Assembly (NCBI GenBank): GCA_965365345.1 | Contig: CBDUBH010000010.1 | Span: 1 to 55,280 of the forward strand | DNA length: 55,280 nt | Origin: CBDUBH01 sp965365345 | GTDB taxonomy: Bacteria > Bacteroidota > Ignavibacteria > Ignavibacteriales > SURF-24 | Direction of reading: 5' to 3' | Shown: positions 33,583 through 41,816 of the stretch, in pieces | Position numbering within the stretch: position 1 is the first letter of the stretch | Layout: the number at the start of each line of letters is the position of its first letter | The notes under the pieces: generated by a model | Told to the model about the DNA's origin: nothing | Database searches by the model: none | The model's input: the letters and a program-made list of their open reading frames with translations, nothing else | Position numbers and translations under genes: made by a program

Positions 33583-33611
33583 TTTTCAAAAATTATAATT
33601 TTTTATGATTG

Positions 33612-33645
33612 ATTGCCGTTCAATTTAAGGACGGCAATTTTATTT
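33612..33645 (+). terminator. Terminator of the YtxH gene
   Basis: ATTGCCGT (33612-33619) pairs with ACGGCAAT (33631-33638), followed by TTTATTTT. Confidence 0.85.
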
Positions 33646-33874
33646 TAAATCCTTCAGAAAAGTTTTGTAAAAGAAAATCAAAAAAAATAAATTTATAAAA
33701 CGAAAATCGTTGTAAACCATTTTCAAAAAATTGCTGAAAAAAATTCCGGAATTTAAATTTGCAATCGAAATTAAATTAAGTAATTCTAAAATTAATACTT
33801 GTAATTGATTTTCTCTAAACTTGTATCTCATATACTTTTTTTGCAGTTTAAATAAAAGGGCAATTAGAGGGGCA

Positions 33875-35464
33875 ATGAAATTATTAGCAACGATTTTTTT
33901 GCTGCTGAGCGTATCACTATGGGCGCAAAATTCGGTAACACCAAGACTCAGCGGCTCAATTTCGGAAAACCTATATATATCTTTCGAATACGGATTTAAC
34001 AAAGCAAATACCGATTACAGCAATTCCCAAACAGAAAACGGATTCAAAGGAATTGTAGAATATTTTAGAAGGAATAAATATTCGGTTGGATACGGAATTA
34101 AAGGATTTGCCGGAAAACAATTCTTAAGCGGAAACGACAGAGCACGCACTTATACAAATTTTTCAAGTGAAAATTTTAAATTCGGCGCTGCTGGAATTTT
34201 ATCATATTCATTTAATGAATTCACTCCGTATTTATCGGCAGGAATTTCATATTTGATATATGATATTGAACTCAAAAATTCAAAAGCAATTTTCAAATAT
34301 ACTAACAGAAAAGCATTCAGTTTTGATACGGAATTGGGAATTAAATTCCCGGTTTACAAAGGAATTCTTTTAAATTTGAATGCAGGAATAAGCTTCATTC
34401 CAAATGATAATCTTGAAAATATTATAGATGATGCTTCAAACGATAATATAATGAGCGGCTCAATCGGAATTTCAATACCTATTTTCAAAAAGAAAGATGC
34501 TGATGGTGATGGAATTCCTGATAGTAAAGATCCTTGCAGAAATCAAGCTGAAGATTTTGACGGGTTTCAGGATGAAGACGGCTGTCCTGATCTTGATAAT
34601 GATTATGATGGAGTTACTGATACAGAAGATAACTGCCCGAACGTTCCGGAAGATATTGACGGATTTGAAGATGAAGACGGCTGTCCGGAATATGATAACG
34701 ATGGTGATGGAATTTTTGATAGCAATGATGAATGTCCCGATGAGGCTGAAGATTTTGACGGGTTTCAGGATGGAGATGGCTGCGCTGATTTAGATAATGA
34801 CGGCGATGGAATTTTGGATGTTGATGATATTTGTCCGTACGATGCTGAAGATTTTGATGGTTATAGAGATAATGACGGCTGTCCTGATTTGGATAACGAT
34901 GGCGATGGAATCCCTGATACAAGAGATCGCTGCCCGAATTCACCGGAAACATTTAATGATTTTGAAGATGAAGATGGATGTCCAGATACAAAACCGGTTC
35001 CTGAAGAAGAACCAAATCAAAATTTGAACAGGGAAAATGATCCGCCTCAGCAAAATCAAAATGAAAATAGAGTTGAGCCTTCAACCGGAAATGAAGAGCC
35101 GGTTATTGAAGAAAGCGGATCGGCTGCTGATATTAGCAAAGGTGATATCGTCCTTTTAAGTGAATTTATTTTTGTAAAAGATGAAGCAAAAATAAATCCT
35201 AAAGCTTTGTGGCAATTAAATAAAGTTGTAAAATTAATTCAAAGTTACCCTGATTCTAAATGGAGAATTGAAGGATTTGACAATTCGCCCAAAACAGGAA
35301 AAAACTTGAATTTAACCGCAGAAAGAGCAAGAGCACTTTCAGAATTTTTGAAATCAAGAGGATTGAATAAAACAGAATTTCAATTGATAGATAAAAGTAA
35401 ATCTGTCAGTACATCAAGTTCAAAAATTTCCGATAAAAAAATGGTGATCAAAAAAGTTAAGTAA
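33875..35464 (+). CDS. OmpA-like outer-membrane protein with TSP3 calcium-binding repeats
   Basis: 529 residues. The ATG at 33875 gives a clean signal peptide (MKLLATIFLLLSVSLWA, then Q); an earlier in-frame ATG adds 18 non-signal residues. Residues about 20-205 form an outer-membrane barrel. About 207-375 hold five thrombospondin type-3-like repeats with DxDxDG motifs (DADGDGIPDSKDPC, DNDGDGIFDSNDEC and so on), which bind calcium and form a stiff linker. The C-terminal 105 residues are an OmpA peptidoglycan-binding domain, slightly degenerate (RIEGFDNSPKTGKNLNLTAERARAL). It tethers the outer membrane to the wall. It ends by overlapping the convergent MBL gene by eight bases. Confidence 0.92.
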   Translation: MKLLATIFLLLSVSLWAQNSVTPRLSGSISENLYISFEYGFNKANTDYSNSQTENGFKGIVEYFRRNKYSVGYGIKGFAGKQFLSGNDRARTYTNFSSENFKFGAAGILSYSFNEFTPYLSAGISYLIYDIELKNSKAIFKYTNRKAFSFDTELGIKFPVYKGILLNLNAGISFIPNDNLENIIDDASNDNIMSGSIGISIPIFKKKDADGDGIPDSKDPCRNQAEDFDGFQDEDGCPDLDNDYDGVTDTEDNCPNVPEDIDGFEDEDGCPEYDNDGDGIFDSNDECPDEAEDFDGFQDGDGCADLDNDGDGILDVDDICPYDAEDFDGYRDNDGCPDLDNDGDGIPDTRDRCPNSPETFNDFEDEDGCPDTKPVPEEEPNQNLNRENDPPQQNQNENRVEPSTGNEEPVIEESGSAADISKGDIVLLSEFIFVKDEAKINPKALWQLNKVVKLIQSYPDSKWRIEGFDNSPKTGKNLNLTAERARALSEFLKSRGLNKTEFQLIDKSKSVSTSSSKISDKKMVIKKVK

Positions 35465-36284
35465 AATCGAGTCGTACGGTTTCATTCGGTCTGCTGCAAT
35501 AAGTCATCTTTACAGAAACATCTCCGAAACCGTTTTCGCTTAAACAATTTTCAATATACTTTTTTGAAATATCATTTGTATTGCAATGCTGACTAATATG
35601 AGCTAAAATTATATTTTGCGGTATTTTTTTTGATCGTTTCAATATTTCGATCAGAAAATTGCCGCATTGCGCATTTGATAAATGACCGATCTGCTTAATT
35701 CTTTCAATTAAAAAATAAGGTCTGCCGGAGTTTTCCAGCATTTCGGGATCGTGATTTGATTCAATTATAATAATATCGGAATCAATAAAATTTTCAATCA
35801 GATTTTCATCGGGATAACCCATATCCGTGGCGATAGAAATTTTCTTTTCAATGCCGTCTACAGTTTTGTAAATTGTGTAGCCGAAACATCCGCCAACAGA
35901 ATCATGAGGAACTTCAAAAGCTTTTAGTCTGAAATTTCCTATTGTGAGATTCTCATCAAAATAAGTATTAATAAATCCCTGATGATATTTTTTAGATTTA
36001 TCTAAAAATTTTTTTACAAGATCTTTATGAATATTGTAGTGGCAAAATACAGGAACTTTCGCGCGACTTAGATTATCCATGAAATATTTGTTAACATGAT
36101 CGCGGTGAGTGTGCGTAATTACAACGCCTGAAATTTTATCAACATCCAAACCCAAATTATACAATTGTTGTTTTATGTAAGTCGGGCCAAATCCGCAATC
36201 AACCATAACCGCAGAATTGCTATCCCAAATTAATGTGCAATTTCCTGCGCTGGAACTACCTAAAACTTTTATGTTAATTCTCAT
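35457..36284 (-). CDS. MBL-fold metallohydrolase (YycJ/WalJ-like)
   Basis: A 275-residue cytoplasmic metallo-beta-lactamase-fold enzyme. The opening VLGSSSAGNCTLIWD and the motif THTHRDHV (His58, His60, Asp62, His63) match the YycJ/WalJ group, whose members are nucleases or phosphodiesterases linked to cell-wall and DNA-repair coordination. It is convergent with the OmpA-like gene, sharing eight bases. Enzymatic substrate not shown. Confidence 0.9.
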   Translation of the reverse strand: MRINIKVLGSSSAGNCTLIWDSNSAVMVDCGFGPTYIKQQLYNLGLDVDKISGVVITHTHRDHVNKYFMDNLSRAKVPVFCHYNIHKDLVKKFLDKSKKYHQGFINTYFDENLTIGNFRLKAFEVPHDSVGGCFGYTIYKTVDGIEKKISIATDMGYPDENLIENFIDSDIIIIESNHDPEMLENSGRPYFLIERIKQIGHLSNAQCGNFLIEILKRSKKIPQNIILAHISQHCNTNDISKKYIENCLSENGFGDVSVKMTYCSRPNETVRLDFT

Positions 36285-36417
36285 TAAAACCGTTTTTTAG
36301 AATGTAAGAAATTAGAATTTAAGAACTCAGAATGTAAGAAACTGAATTTAGAATTTTGAAAAATGAATTTTGTTATTCCGGCAAATTACAAAATCAATTA
36401 TTTCGAATAACTATGCC

Positions 36418-36444
36418 GTCATTCCGGCTTGTCCGGAATCTTTT
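36418..36444 (+). repeat. Interspersed GTCATTCCGG hairpin repeat, copy 1
   Basis: A 27-base unit beginning GTCATTCCGG and ending CCGGAATCTTTT. It is itself a hairpin (ATTCCGG / CCGGAAT with loop CTTGT) followed by T residues, so it looks like a terminator on the plus strand. It is an exact inverted copy of 36557-36583. Confidence 0.85.
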
Positions 36445-36556
36445 TATAAATTATAACTAGTAGAGAATAGCATGCTACGTCTCTACATTTCAATTTGAAT
36501 AAAGGTTTATAATAAAAAAAATTAAAAGGCCTAATCTCATTATCATTAAAAATCAG

Positions 36557-36583
36557 AAAAGATTCCGGACAAGCCGGAATGAC
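36557..36583 (-). repeat. Interspersed GTCATTCCGG hairpin repeat, copy 2 (terminator-like for SDR)
   Basis: The exact reverse complement of 36418-36444 over 27 bases. On the minus strand the hairpin is followed by CTTTTC and lies 42 bases after the SDR stop, so it can terminate that transcript. The 112 bases between the copies contain no gene. The rest of 36285-36624 is AT-rich, with an agaatgtaagaaatt-type degenerate repeat near 36300-36345. Confidence 0.85.
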
Positions 36584-36624
36584 AAAACACTCTTTCAAAT
36601 CCTTCAAATCATTAAATCTTTTTA

Positions 36625-37329
36625 TTAAATATGATACAATCCGATATCTTCAAATTTGATTCTGCGCGGTTGCTTAAGTAAAAACATAACAGTATTTGCA
36701 AGATCATCAACCTGAAGAATACCTTCGCGAATTTCATTATCGGAATTTGGCGGCGGAACTTGAACCAAAGCCGGACATAAACTATGAACCCGGATTCCAA
36801 ATTCTCTTACTTCCTGCTGCAAAGATTCTGCAAATCCCAAAATGCCGAATTTTGAAGCGCAGTAAACGCTTGCTTCGGGATAACCATGTTTTGCAGCTTG
36901 CGATGCAATATTAATTATGTATCCCGATTTTTGGTTGATCATAGCCGGTAAAACTTCTTTGCTTATCAAAAAAGTTCCCTTCAGGTTTGTATCCATTACA
37001 AAATCCCAATCATCAGGATTCATATCAACAACTTTTTTCTGAATTCCGATTCCTGAATTATTAATTAAAACATCAATTTTACCGAATGAATTTAACGCGG
37101 TTTGAATTGTGTTTTTAATTCCGGAATGATCTCTTAAATCACATTTTGAAATTATTGCTTTACCGGAATTCATTGAATTTAATTCATCTGCTTTTTGCTG
37201 CAACAGATCTTCTCTGCGTGAAGCAAGCACAACGTTCATATTTTCCTTTATCATTTCTTTTGCAATTGCAAATCCTATTCCGCTTGCGCCGCCGGTTACA
37301 ATTGCAACTTTTCCGCTCAAATCAGTCAT
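36625..37329 (-). CDS. Short-chain dehydrogenase/reductase
   Basis: A 234-residue NAD(P)-dependent oxidoreductase. The cofactor motif is IVTGGASGIGFA, the structural NNSGIG motif is present, and the catalytic Tyr-x3-Lys is in VYCASKFG, with the upstream Ser in NIASQ. The NADP-preferring ASRRED turn follows the second strand. The substrate is unknown. It starts nine bases after the PAP2 gene and is probably co-transcribed with it. Confidence 0.93.
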   Translation of the reverse strand: MTDLSGKVAIVTGGASGIGFAIAKEMIKENMNVVLASRREDLLQQKADELNSMNSGKAIISKCDLRDHSGIKNTIQTALNSFGKIDVLINNSGIGIQKKVVDMNPDDWDFVMDTNLKGTFLISKEVLPAMINQKSGYIINIASQAAKHGYPEASVYCASKFGILGFAESLQQEVREFGIRVHSLCPALVQVPPPNSDNEIREGILQVDDLANTVMFLLKQPRRIKFEDIGLYHI

Positions 37330-37338
37330 AACAATCCT

Positions 37339-37914
37339 TTATGCGTTTATAACTTTTTTATTTCTTTGATCTAAAAATTTATTCAATTCCAAAACTCCGA
37401 TAGATAAAACATAACCGATTGCAGCACCGATAATTGCGCCGCCAACCACATCGCTGGGGTAATGCCTTCCAACGTAAACTCGCGAAATTGCAATTAAAGA
37501 AGCAACAATAAATAAAACCCATTTCAAATTAGGATAAAGCTTTGTGAAAAAAGCCGCAACTGCAAAATTATTTACCGCGTGCGATGATGGAAAGGAAAAT
37601 GAATCGGTACAGCCGGTTAAAATATTTACATTCGGAAAAAGCTCTATGCAAGGGCGCGTTCTTGCAAACCAAAATTTAAAAACCGAACTGCTTAATTGAT
37701 CTGAAATTGCGATCAAAATAATTGCGCCGAGTGCAGAAATTTTTCCTAACTTTCCGCCTTTGAAAAATAAGATCCCGATCAAAATTATATAAGCAATGTA
37801 CCAATGATCAACTTCAGTAATAAACGGGAAAAACCTGTCCAACAATTTATTTGAAATTGAATCGTTAATAAAATAAAAAACCGAAAGATCTATTTGATAC
37901 AAAAAATCAACCAT
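37339..37914 (-). CDS. PAP2-family membrane phosphatase
   Basis: 191 residues with about five membrane helices. The phosphatase motifs are KFWFARTRP, PSSHAVNN and SRVYVGRHYPSDVVGG, giving the Lys/Arg, Ser-His and Arg-His-Asp elements. Members dephosphorylate undecaprenyl pyrophosphate or other lipid phosphates at the outer face of the inner membrane. Position before an SDR gene suggests a lipid-related job, but this is inference. Confidence 0.93.
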   Translation of the reverse strand: MVDFLYQIDLSVFYFINDSISNKLLDRFFPFITEVDHWYIAYIILIGILFFKGGKLGKISALGAIILIAISDQLSSSVFKFWFARTRPCIELFPNVNILTGCTDSFSFPSSHAVNNFAVAAFFTKLYPNLKWVLFIVASLIAISRVYVGRHYPSDVVGGAIIGAAIGYVLSIGVLELNKFLDQRNKKVINA

Positions 37915-38059
37915 ATTTAAACCAAATTTTTAAAATGCAAATATAAAATTTTAAAGCGGAATTTCATACAAATAAAAAATCTTGAAATCTTTTATAAATT
38001 TTTTGTAACTTGTTTATCTATTCTTCTTTAATTTGAATTTTGATAAATATAGTTAATTT

Positions 38060-38887
38060 ATGAAAAACGACAGTGAAAACATTTTGGAAACCGAAAACAA
38101 TCTTCAGCAAAAATTAAAAGAACTTGAAGAAGCAAATTCAAAATTGAAACTTGAACTTGAAGAAGCTAAAAAAGCCAGCGAAGCTAAAAGTCTTTTTCTT
38201 GCAAATATGAGTCATGAAATCCGCACTCCGATGAACGGCGTTTTGGGATACCTTGAATTAATTGAGCAGGAAGTTTACGAAGATAAAGAAGAATTAAACA
38301 GCTTTGTGCTTAAAACCAGAACCGCCGCCGAATCACTGTTGGATATAATCAATAATATTCTGGACATATCAAAAATTGAAGCCGGAAGAATGGAATTGGA
38401 AGAACTTGATTTCAGTTTCCGTGAAGTTATTGACGAAACATTTTCGATGCTATCCGCACTTGCCGCTGAAAAAAATCTTGAACTGAAATTTGAAATAAAT
38501 GAAAAAGTACCGCTGATTGTAATCGGTGATCCTGTTAGACTAAGACAAATTTTTTCAAACTTGATAAGCAACGCAATAAAATATTCACAAGAAGGCGAAA
38601 TATTTACAAAGATCAATTTAAAAGAAATTGATGAAGAATTTGTTACAATTTTGGCATCAGTAAAAGATAACGGAATTGGAATTCCTGAGGATAAACAAAA
38701 TCTGCTTTTCAAACCTTACTCAATGGTTGATAAATCTTATACAAGAATTTTCGGCGGAACCGGATTAGGTTTACGTTTATGCAAAGAATTTGTAAATATG
38801 ATGAACGGCGAAATCTGGGTTGAAAGCGAAGAAGAAAAAGGAAGCGAATTTTTCTTTACCGCAAAATTCAAAAGAAAAAATTTGTGA
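38060..38887 (+). CDS. Soluble sensor histidine kinase without input domain
   Basis: 275 residues. A coiled coil (about 8-45) leads into HisKA (FLANMSHEIRTPMNGVLGYLEL, His in MSHEIRTP) and HATPase (NLISNAIKYS, DNGIGIP, GGTGLGLRLCKE). It has no transmembrane, PAS or receiver domain, although its sequence is of the hybrid-kinase (BarA-like) subclass. It may be the remnant kinase core of a larger protein or rely on partners binding its coiled coil. No response regulator lies beside it. Confidence 0.9.
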   Translation: MKNDSENILETENNLQQKLKELEEANSKLKLELEEAKKASEAKSLFLANMSHEIRTPMNGVLGYLELIEQEVYEDKEELNSFVLKTRTAAESLLDIINNILDISKIEAGRMELEELDFSFREVIDETFSMLSALAAEKNLELKFEINEKVPLIVIGDPVRLRQIFSNLISNAIKYSQEGEIFTKINLKEIDEEFVTILASVKDNGIGIPEDKQNLLFKPYSMVDKSYTRIFGGTGLGLRLCKEFVNMMNGEIWVESEEEKGSEFFFTAKFKRKNL

Positions 38888-38897
38888 AAGATCAGAA

Positions 38898-38947
38898 GAT
38901 TCAAAGATTAGAAAGATTGAAATATTGAAAGATTCAAAGATTAGAAA
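38898..38947. repeat. 17-base direct repeat GATTCAAAGATTAGAAA
   Basis: Two exact copies at 38898-38914 and 38931-38947, just after the histidine kinase stop, separated by a degenerate third unit. It is probably a simple-sequence expansion related to the AGATT/AGAAT repeats elsewhere in the window. Confidence 0.7.
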
Positions 38948-38960
38948 AATAAACCATATT

Positions 38961-39062
38961 GTCATTGCGATCCGCTTTAGGCGGAGAAGCAATCTCTGTT
39001 TTTAATCAGAAAGATCGCCACGTCCAACGGACTTGCCTACCGGCAGGCAGGCTTGCGATGAC
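38961..39062. repeat. GTCATTGCGA interspersed element, copy 1
   Basis: A 102-base element bounded by GTCATTGCGA and its near-inverse TTGCGATGAC. Inside are a CCGC/GCGG hairpin, the segment GCAATCTCTG answered by an imperfect aaagatcgcc arm, and CCGGCAGGCAGG. The same order of motifs recurs at 49860-49958, so this is a dispersed family. No ORF of its own, so it would be non-autonomous. Spurious ORFs across it should not be annotated. Confidence 0.8.
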
Positions 39063-39073
39063 AAAATGGTACT

Positions 39074-39150
39074 GTCATTCCCGCAAGTGAAACGCGTCGG
39101 GAATCCTTTCTAAATAAAATAAAAAAAGATTCCGGGCAAGCCAGGATGAC
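39074..39150. repeat. Further GTCATTCC-family repeats
   Basis: GTCATTCCCGC with CGTCGGGAATC (39074-39105) is a variant hairpin, and GATTCCGGGCAAGCCAGG with ATGAC (39128-39150) is a diverged inverted copy of the 36418 unit. Together with the preceding element they fill most of the 38888-39301 gap. The remainder (about 39160-39240) is an attct/acattc-type degenerate repeat, and no gene is seen. Confidence 0.75.
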
Positions 39151-39301
39151 AAAATTATTAAAAATTCTACATTCTGTATTTTAAACTACTTACATTCTTA
39201 ATTCTCGCATTCCATTTTCTTACGTTCTTCAATTCTAACCTTGTTCATTTACAAAAGAAAATTATCTTTTAAATAATGAAGAAAAATAAAAGGAAAATTA
39301 A

Positions 39302-39664
39302 ATGAGCGAGATCACAATTTACGAAAAACCGACTTGTACAACCTGCAAAAATTTAAATAGAGTTTTACAGGAAAGCGGCGTTGACTACGAAAAAGTAAAT
39401 TATTACATCCAGCCCTTTACAAAAGACAAATTAAAAAACATACTGCAAAAAATGGGAATGCAGGCACACGAACTTATCAGAAAAAAAGGTGAAGTTTACA
39501 AACAACTGTCAATGGGATTCAAATCTTACACAGAAGAAGAATTAATAGATCTTATGGTTATGAATCCGGATTTAATAGAAAGACCAATAGTTGAAAAAGG
39601 GGAAAGAGCAATTTTGGCGCGTCCCGTTGAAAAAGTAAAAGAATTTTTAGGAAACGTGAAATAA
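39302..39664 (+). CDS. ArsC/Spx-family thioredoxin-fold protein
   Basis: 120 residues. The N-terminal ITIYEKPTCTTCKNL carries the ArsC active-site Cys12 with a second Cys15 as in Spx/YffB-type proteins, and the C-terminal LIERPIVEKGERAILARP holds the conserved Arg residues of arsenate reductases. It may be a glutaredoxin-linked arsenate reductase or a redox regulator. No arsenic genes are nearby, so resistance is not implied. Confidence 0.9.
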   Translation: MSEITIYEKPTCTTCKNLNRVLQESGVDYEKVNYYIQPFTKDKLKNILQKMGMQAHELIRKKGEVYKQLSMGFKSYTEEELIDLMVMNPDLIERPIVEKGERAILARPVEKVKEFLGNVK

Positions 39665-39673
39665 AAAATGTCG

Positions 39674-39696
39674 GATTCCGGACAAACCGGAATGAC
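39674..39696 (+). repeat. GTCATTCCGG-family repeat serving as terminator of the ArsC-like gene
   Basis: The same 23-base unit as at 36561-36583 with one substitution. It folds as ATTCCGG-ACAAA-CCGGAAT and is followed by a T-rich stretch, nine bases after the stop. This shows the dispersed repeat positioned as a 3'-end terminator. Confidence 0.8.
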
Positions 39697-39764
39697 ATTT
39701 TAATTTTTGATTCAAATTTTTTACAAAAAATTTAAAAAAAATAAAAAAAAGTTCATTTCAGGGC

Positions 39765-39791
39765 TAAACTATTATTAAGAGCTTACGATAA
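39765..39791 (+). promoter_or_regulatory. Sigma-28 (FliA) promoter
   Basis: TAAA (39765-39768), exactly 15 bases, then TACGATAA (39784-39791), against the consensus TAAA-N15-GCCGATAA. Spacing is perfect and six of eight -10 bases match, including the CGATAA core. It places the 617-residue protein, and perhaps the glycosyltransferase genes after it, in the late flagellar regulon. Confidence 0.75.
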
Positions 39792-39836
39792 TGTGATTAG
39801 GATAGGTCTATCAACTTTTAAATGGTTTAAATCTAA

Positions 39837-41690
39837 ATGAATTTCGCAGGCGTAATATCGGATCATTCTGAAGAAGTTCTTTCTAAAGAACTTTTGTCGG
39901 CGAAGTTTAAAACTTTTGCAAAGGAAAACTTTCAAGAGAATATCAAAAAAGATTTAGATTACCTTCGTTACCTTAAAAAATCTGCACAACTTTACAGTTT
40001 TAAACTTCCTGCAGATAAAGCCGAACTTTATATTGATATTGAAAATGCGCCGAGTTTCTGGCTTTGCGATACGCCCGCACTGCTTAAAGCCGAAGAAGGA
40101 TTGCGCTCGGTTCAAAAAGGCGGAAGACAAAATCCAAGCGATACATACAAAACCGCAAAGGAATTTTATTCAAAATGGGTAATAATTCCATCCGAAGCGG
40201 AAAAAAGATACTACGCGCTTTCGGCAATTAAACTGATCGAAAAAGATGCAAATCCGCATAACTTTATGAAGTATATTCTTTTTGCGGTGATCTTGGGATT
40301 CGACAAAAAGTTTTACTCGCCCGAAAAATCATTCGAGCAATTCAACAAAGCGCTTGAAATAATTGAAAAATGGAATGCGGATATTTCAGTAAAAGCCGAA
40401 TTCCGTTATCTTATAAATCTTTTTGAAGGATTTATATTTTTAAGGCAGCAGCAATTTATTGATGCAAACATAAAATTTTCCGAAGCGCTGGGAAATAAAC
40501 CCTCCGGAATTACGGCAAAATTTTACTCGGCAATTGCCGAAAAAAAATTAGGCGATTTTTCAAATGCGGTAAGACTGATTAACGAAATTATTGATTACGA
40601 TAAAAATCTGCTTCACGTTGCGATTGAAAAAAACAGCTTCAATCTTTTAACTTTTGCGGTTCAAAACGCCGTTACATACAATATTTTTACGGTTTCCGAA
40701 CATGCGGATCTGCTTCAGGAACTTGAAGACATGATTAAATTCGCTTGCGGCGATGATGAATTTTCATTTGAGCACTTGCGCGTAATGCTTCATTCGCTAA
40801 CGGAACTTAAACTAACTGAATTTTATGATGATCAGATTGTAAATCATATTTTATTTTTGGAAAAAATGGTTGAACATTTTCACGGAAATAAAAATAAGAT
40901 AGTGGCGTTTTCAATAAATTTCGCAAAAGAAAAATTCCTGCAAATTATTGATCTGATTGCAGAAAATTTCAGTAAAAAATATACAAATGAAATGTTCGGC
41001 AGATTAAGTGTTTTTGATGAAGGCATTAATGAAAATATGGAAGCCGTAAAATATCTTAAACACGAAATGGAAGAATTAAAAAAATCTTACAAAAAGAAAT
41101 TTGAAGATGTGCTTGCCGTTATTGAAAAAAAATATGCCGAAGCAGTTGTTGCCGTGGAAGATAGAATTGAAAATCTTCACCTTTCGGAAAAATTCAATCC
41201 GCAAAAAGCATTTAACAACTCGATGGTTTACAATATAATTGTAACGATTCTGGTTTTTATAGTCGGCGGATTTTCAGGGTGTTACGGCGGTTCGATTGAT
41301 GATGTTTACAATTACAAAGACGTAATGGGAACGGTTTTACTTTCCGGATTGAAATGGGGAGTTGTAACATTTTTCATTGGTTCGATAATTGCCGTATTTT
41401 CATCGGTTTTTGCTTACATGGAAAAAATGACCGAAAAGCAGAGTCTGGTAAAAAAGATAACATATCTAAAAAGTCAAAAAGATAAAGAACTGGAAATTTC
41501 GAAACGCGAACACGAAAAGAAAATGAAATCTGTTAACGATAATTTTAACGAAAGAATTACCGAACACGAAAAAAACATAGAAAAGTTAAAATCCGAAAAA
41601 GAAGAACAGTTCAAAATTTTAAAAGAAGAGACTGACAAAATTATTGAACAGCACACCGAAAAACTTCACAGAGTTTTAGAAGTAGCCTAA
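39837..41690 (+). CDS. Unknown 617-residue helical protein with two membrane helices and coiled coils, sigma-28 controlled
   Basis: Residues 1-270 are helical with TPR-like pairs (FKTFAKENFQENIKKDLDYL; LIEKWN-type helices; SEALGNKPSGITAKFYSAIAEKKLGDF). A coiled coil runs about 410-450. Two membrane helices follow (MVYNIIVTILVFIVGGFSG and WGVVTFFIGSIIAVFSSVFAY), joined by a short loop, and a second long coiled coil ends the protein (about 540-615). It is probably an inner-membrane protein with both ends in the cytoplasm. The sigma-28 promoter and its place before the glycosyltransferase genes suggest a flagellum-linked role, perhaps a membrane scaffold for the modification enzymes. I do not recognise the family. 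Confidence 0.78.
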   Translation: MNFAGVISDHSEEVLSKELLSAKFKTFAKENFQENIKKDLDYLRYLKKSAQLYSFKLPADKAELYIDIENAPSFWLCDTPALLKAEEGLRSVQKGGRQNPSDTYKTAKEFYSKWVIIPSEAEKRYYALSAIKLIEKDANPHNFMKYILFAVILGFDKKFYSPEKSFEQFNKALEIIEKWNADISVKAEFRYLINLFEGFIFLRQQQFIDANIKFSEALGNKPSGITAKFYSAIAEKKLGDFSNAVRLINEIIDYDKNLLHVAIEKNSFNLLTFAVQNAVTYNIFTVSEHADLLQELEDMIKFACGDDEFSFEHLRVMLHSLTELKLTEFYDDQIVNHILFLEKMVEHFHGNKNKIVAFSINFAKEKFLQIIDLIAENFSKKYTNEMFGRLSVFDEGINENMEAVKYLKHEMEELKKSYKKKFEDVLAVIEKKYAEAVVAVEDRIENLHLSEKFNPQKAFNNSMVYNIIVTILVFIVGGFSGCYGGSIDDVYNYKDVMGTVLLSGLKWGVVTFFIGSIIAVFSSVFAYMEKMTEKQSLVKKITYLKSQKDKELEISKREHEKKMKSVNDNFNERITEHEKNIEKLKSEKEEQFKILKEETDKIIEQHTEKLHRVLEVA

Positions 41691-41716
41691 AAATCGCAGA
41701 AAATTGCAAAAAGTGG

Positions 41717-41732
41717 TGGCTAATATTAGCCA
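41717..41732. promoter_or_regulatory. 16-bp perfect palindrome upstream of the giant gene
   Basis: TGGCTAATATTAGCCA, 26 bases after the preceding stop and 85 bases before the next start. It is a perfect dyad with no T run, so an operator is more likely than a terminator. A TAGATTTG box (41798-41805) of Bacteroidota -7 type lies downstream, without a well-spaced TTG. Confidence 0.5.
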
Positions 41733-41816
41733 GAGTTTCCCAGACAATATCAAAATATGCTTGAAATGTTGTTTTTAATGATGGTATGAAAATGGCATAG
41801 ATTTGTTTTAAAAATT

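Noticed and set aside
34497..35027. Plus and minus frames of about 75-110 codons overlapping the OmpA-like gene
   Set aside because: They are shadow frames created by the GATGGTGATGG-type codons of the TSP3 repeats.
39302..39664. Part of an arsenic resistance operon
   Set aside because: No arsR, arsB/acr3 or arsA is nearby; the gene stands alone among repeats.
41793..41806. TGGCAT...TTGT resembling a sigma-54 promoter before the giant gene
   Set aside because: The GG-to-GC distance is one base short and the -12 GC is GT.
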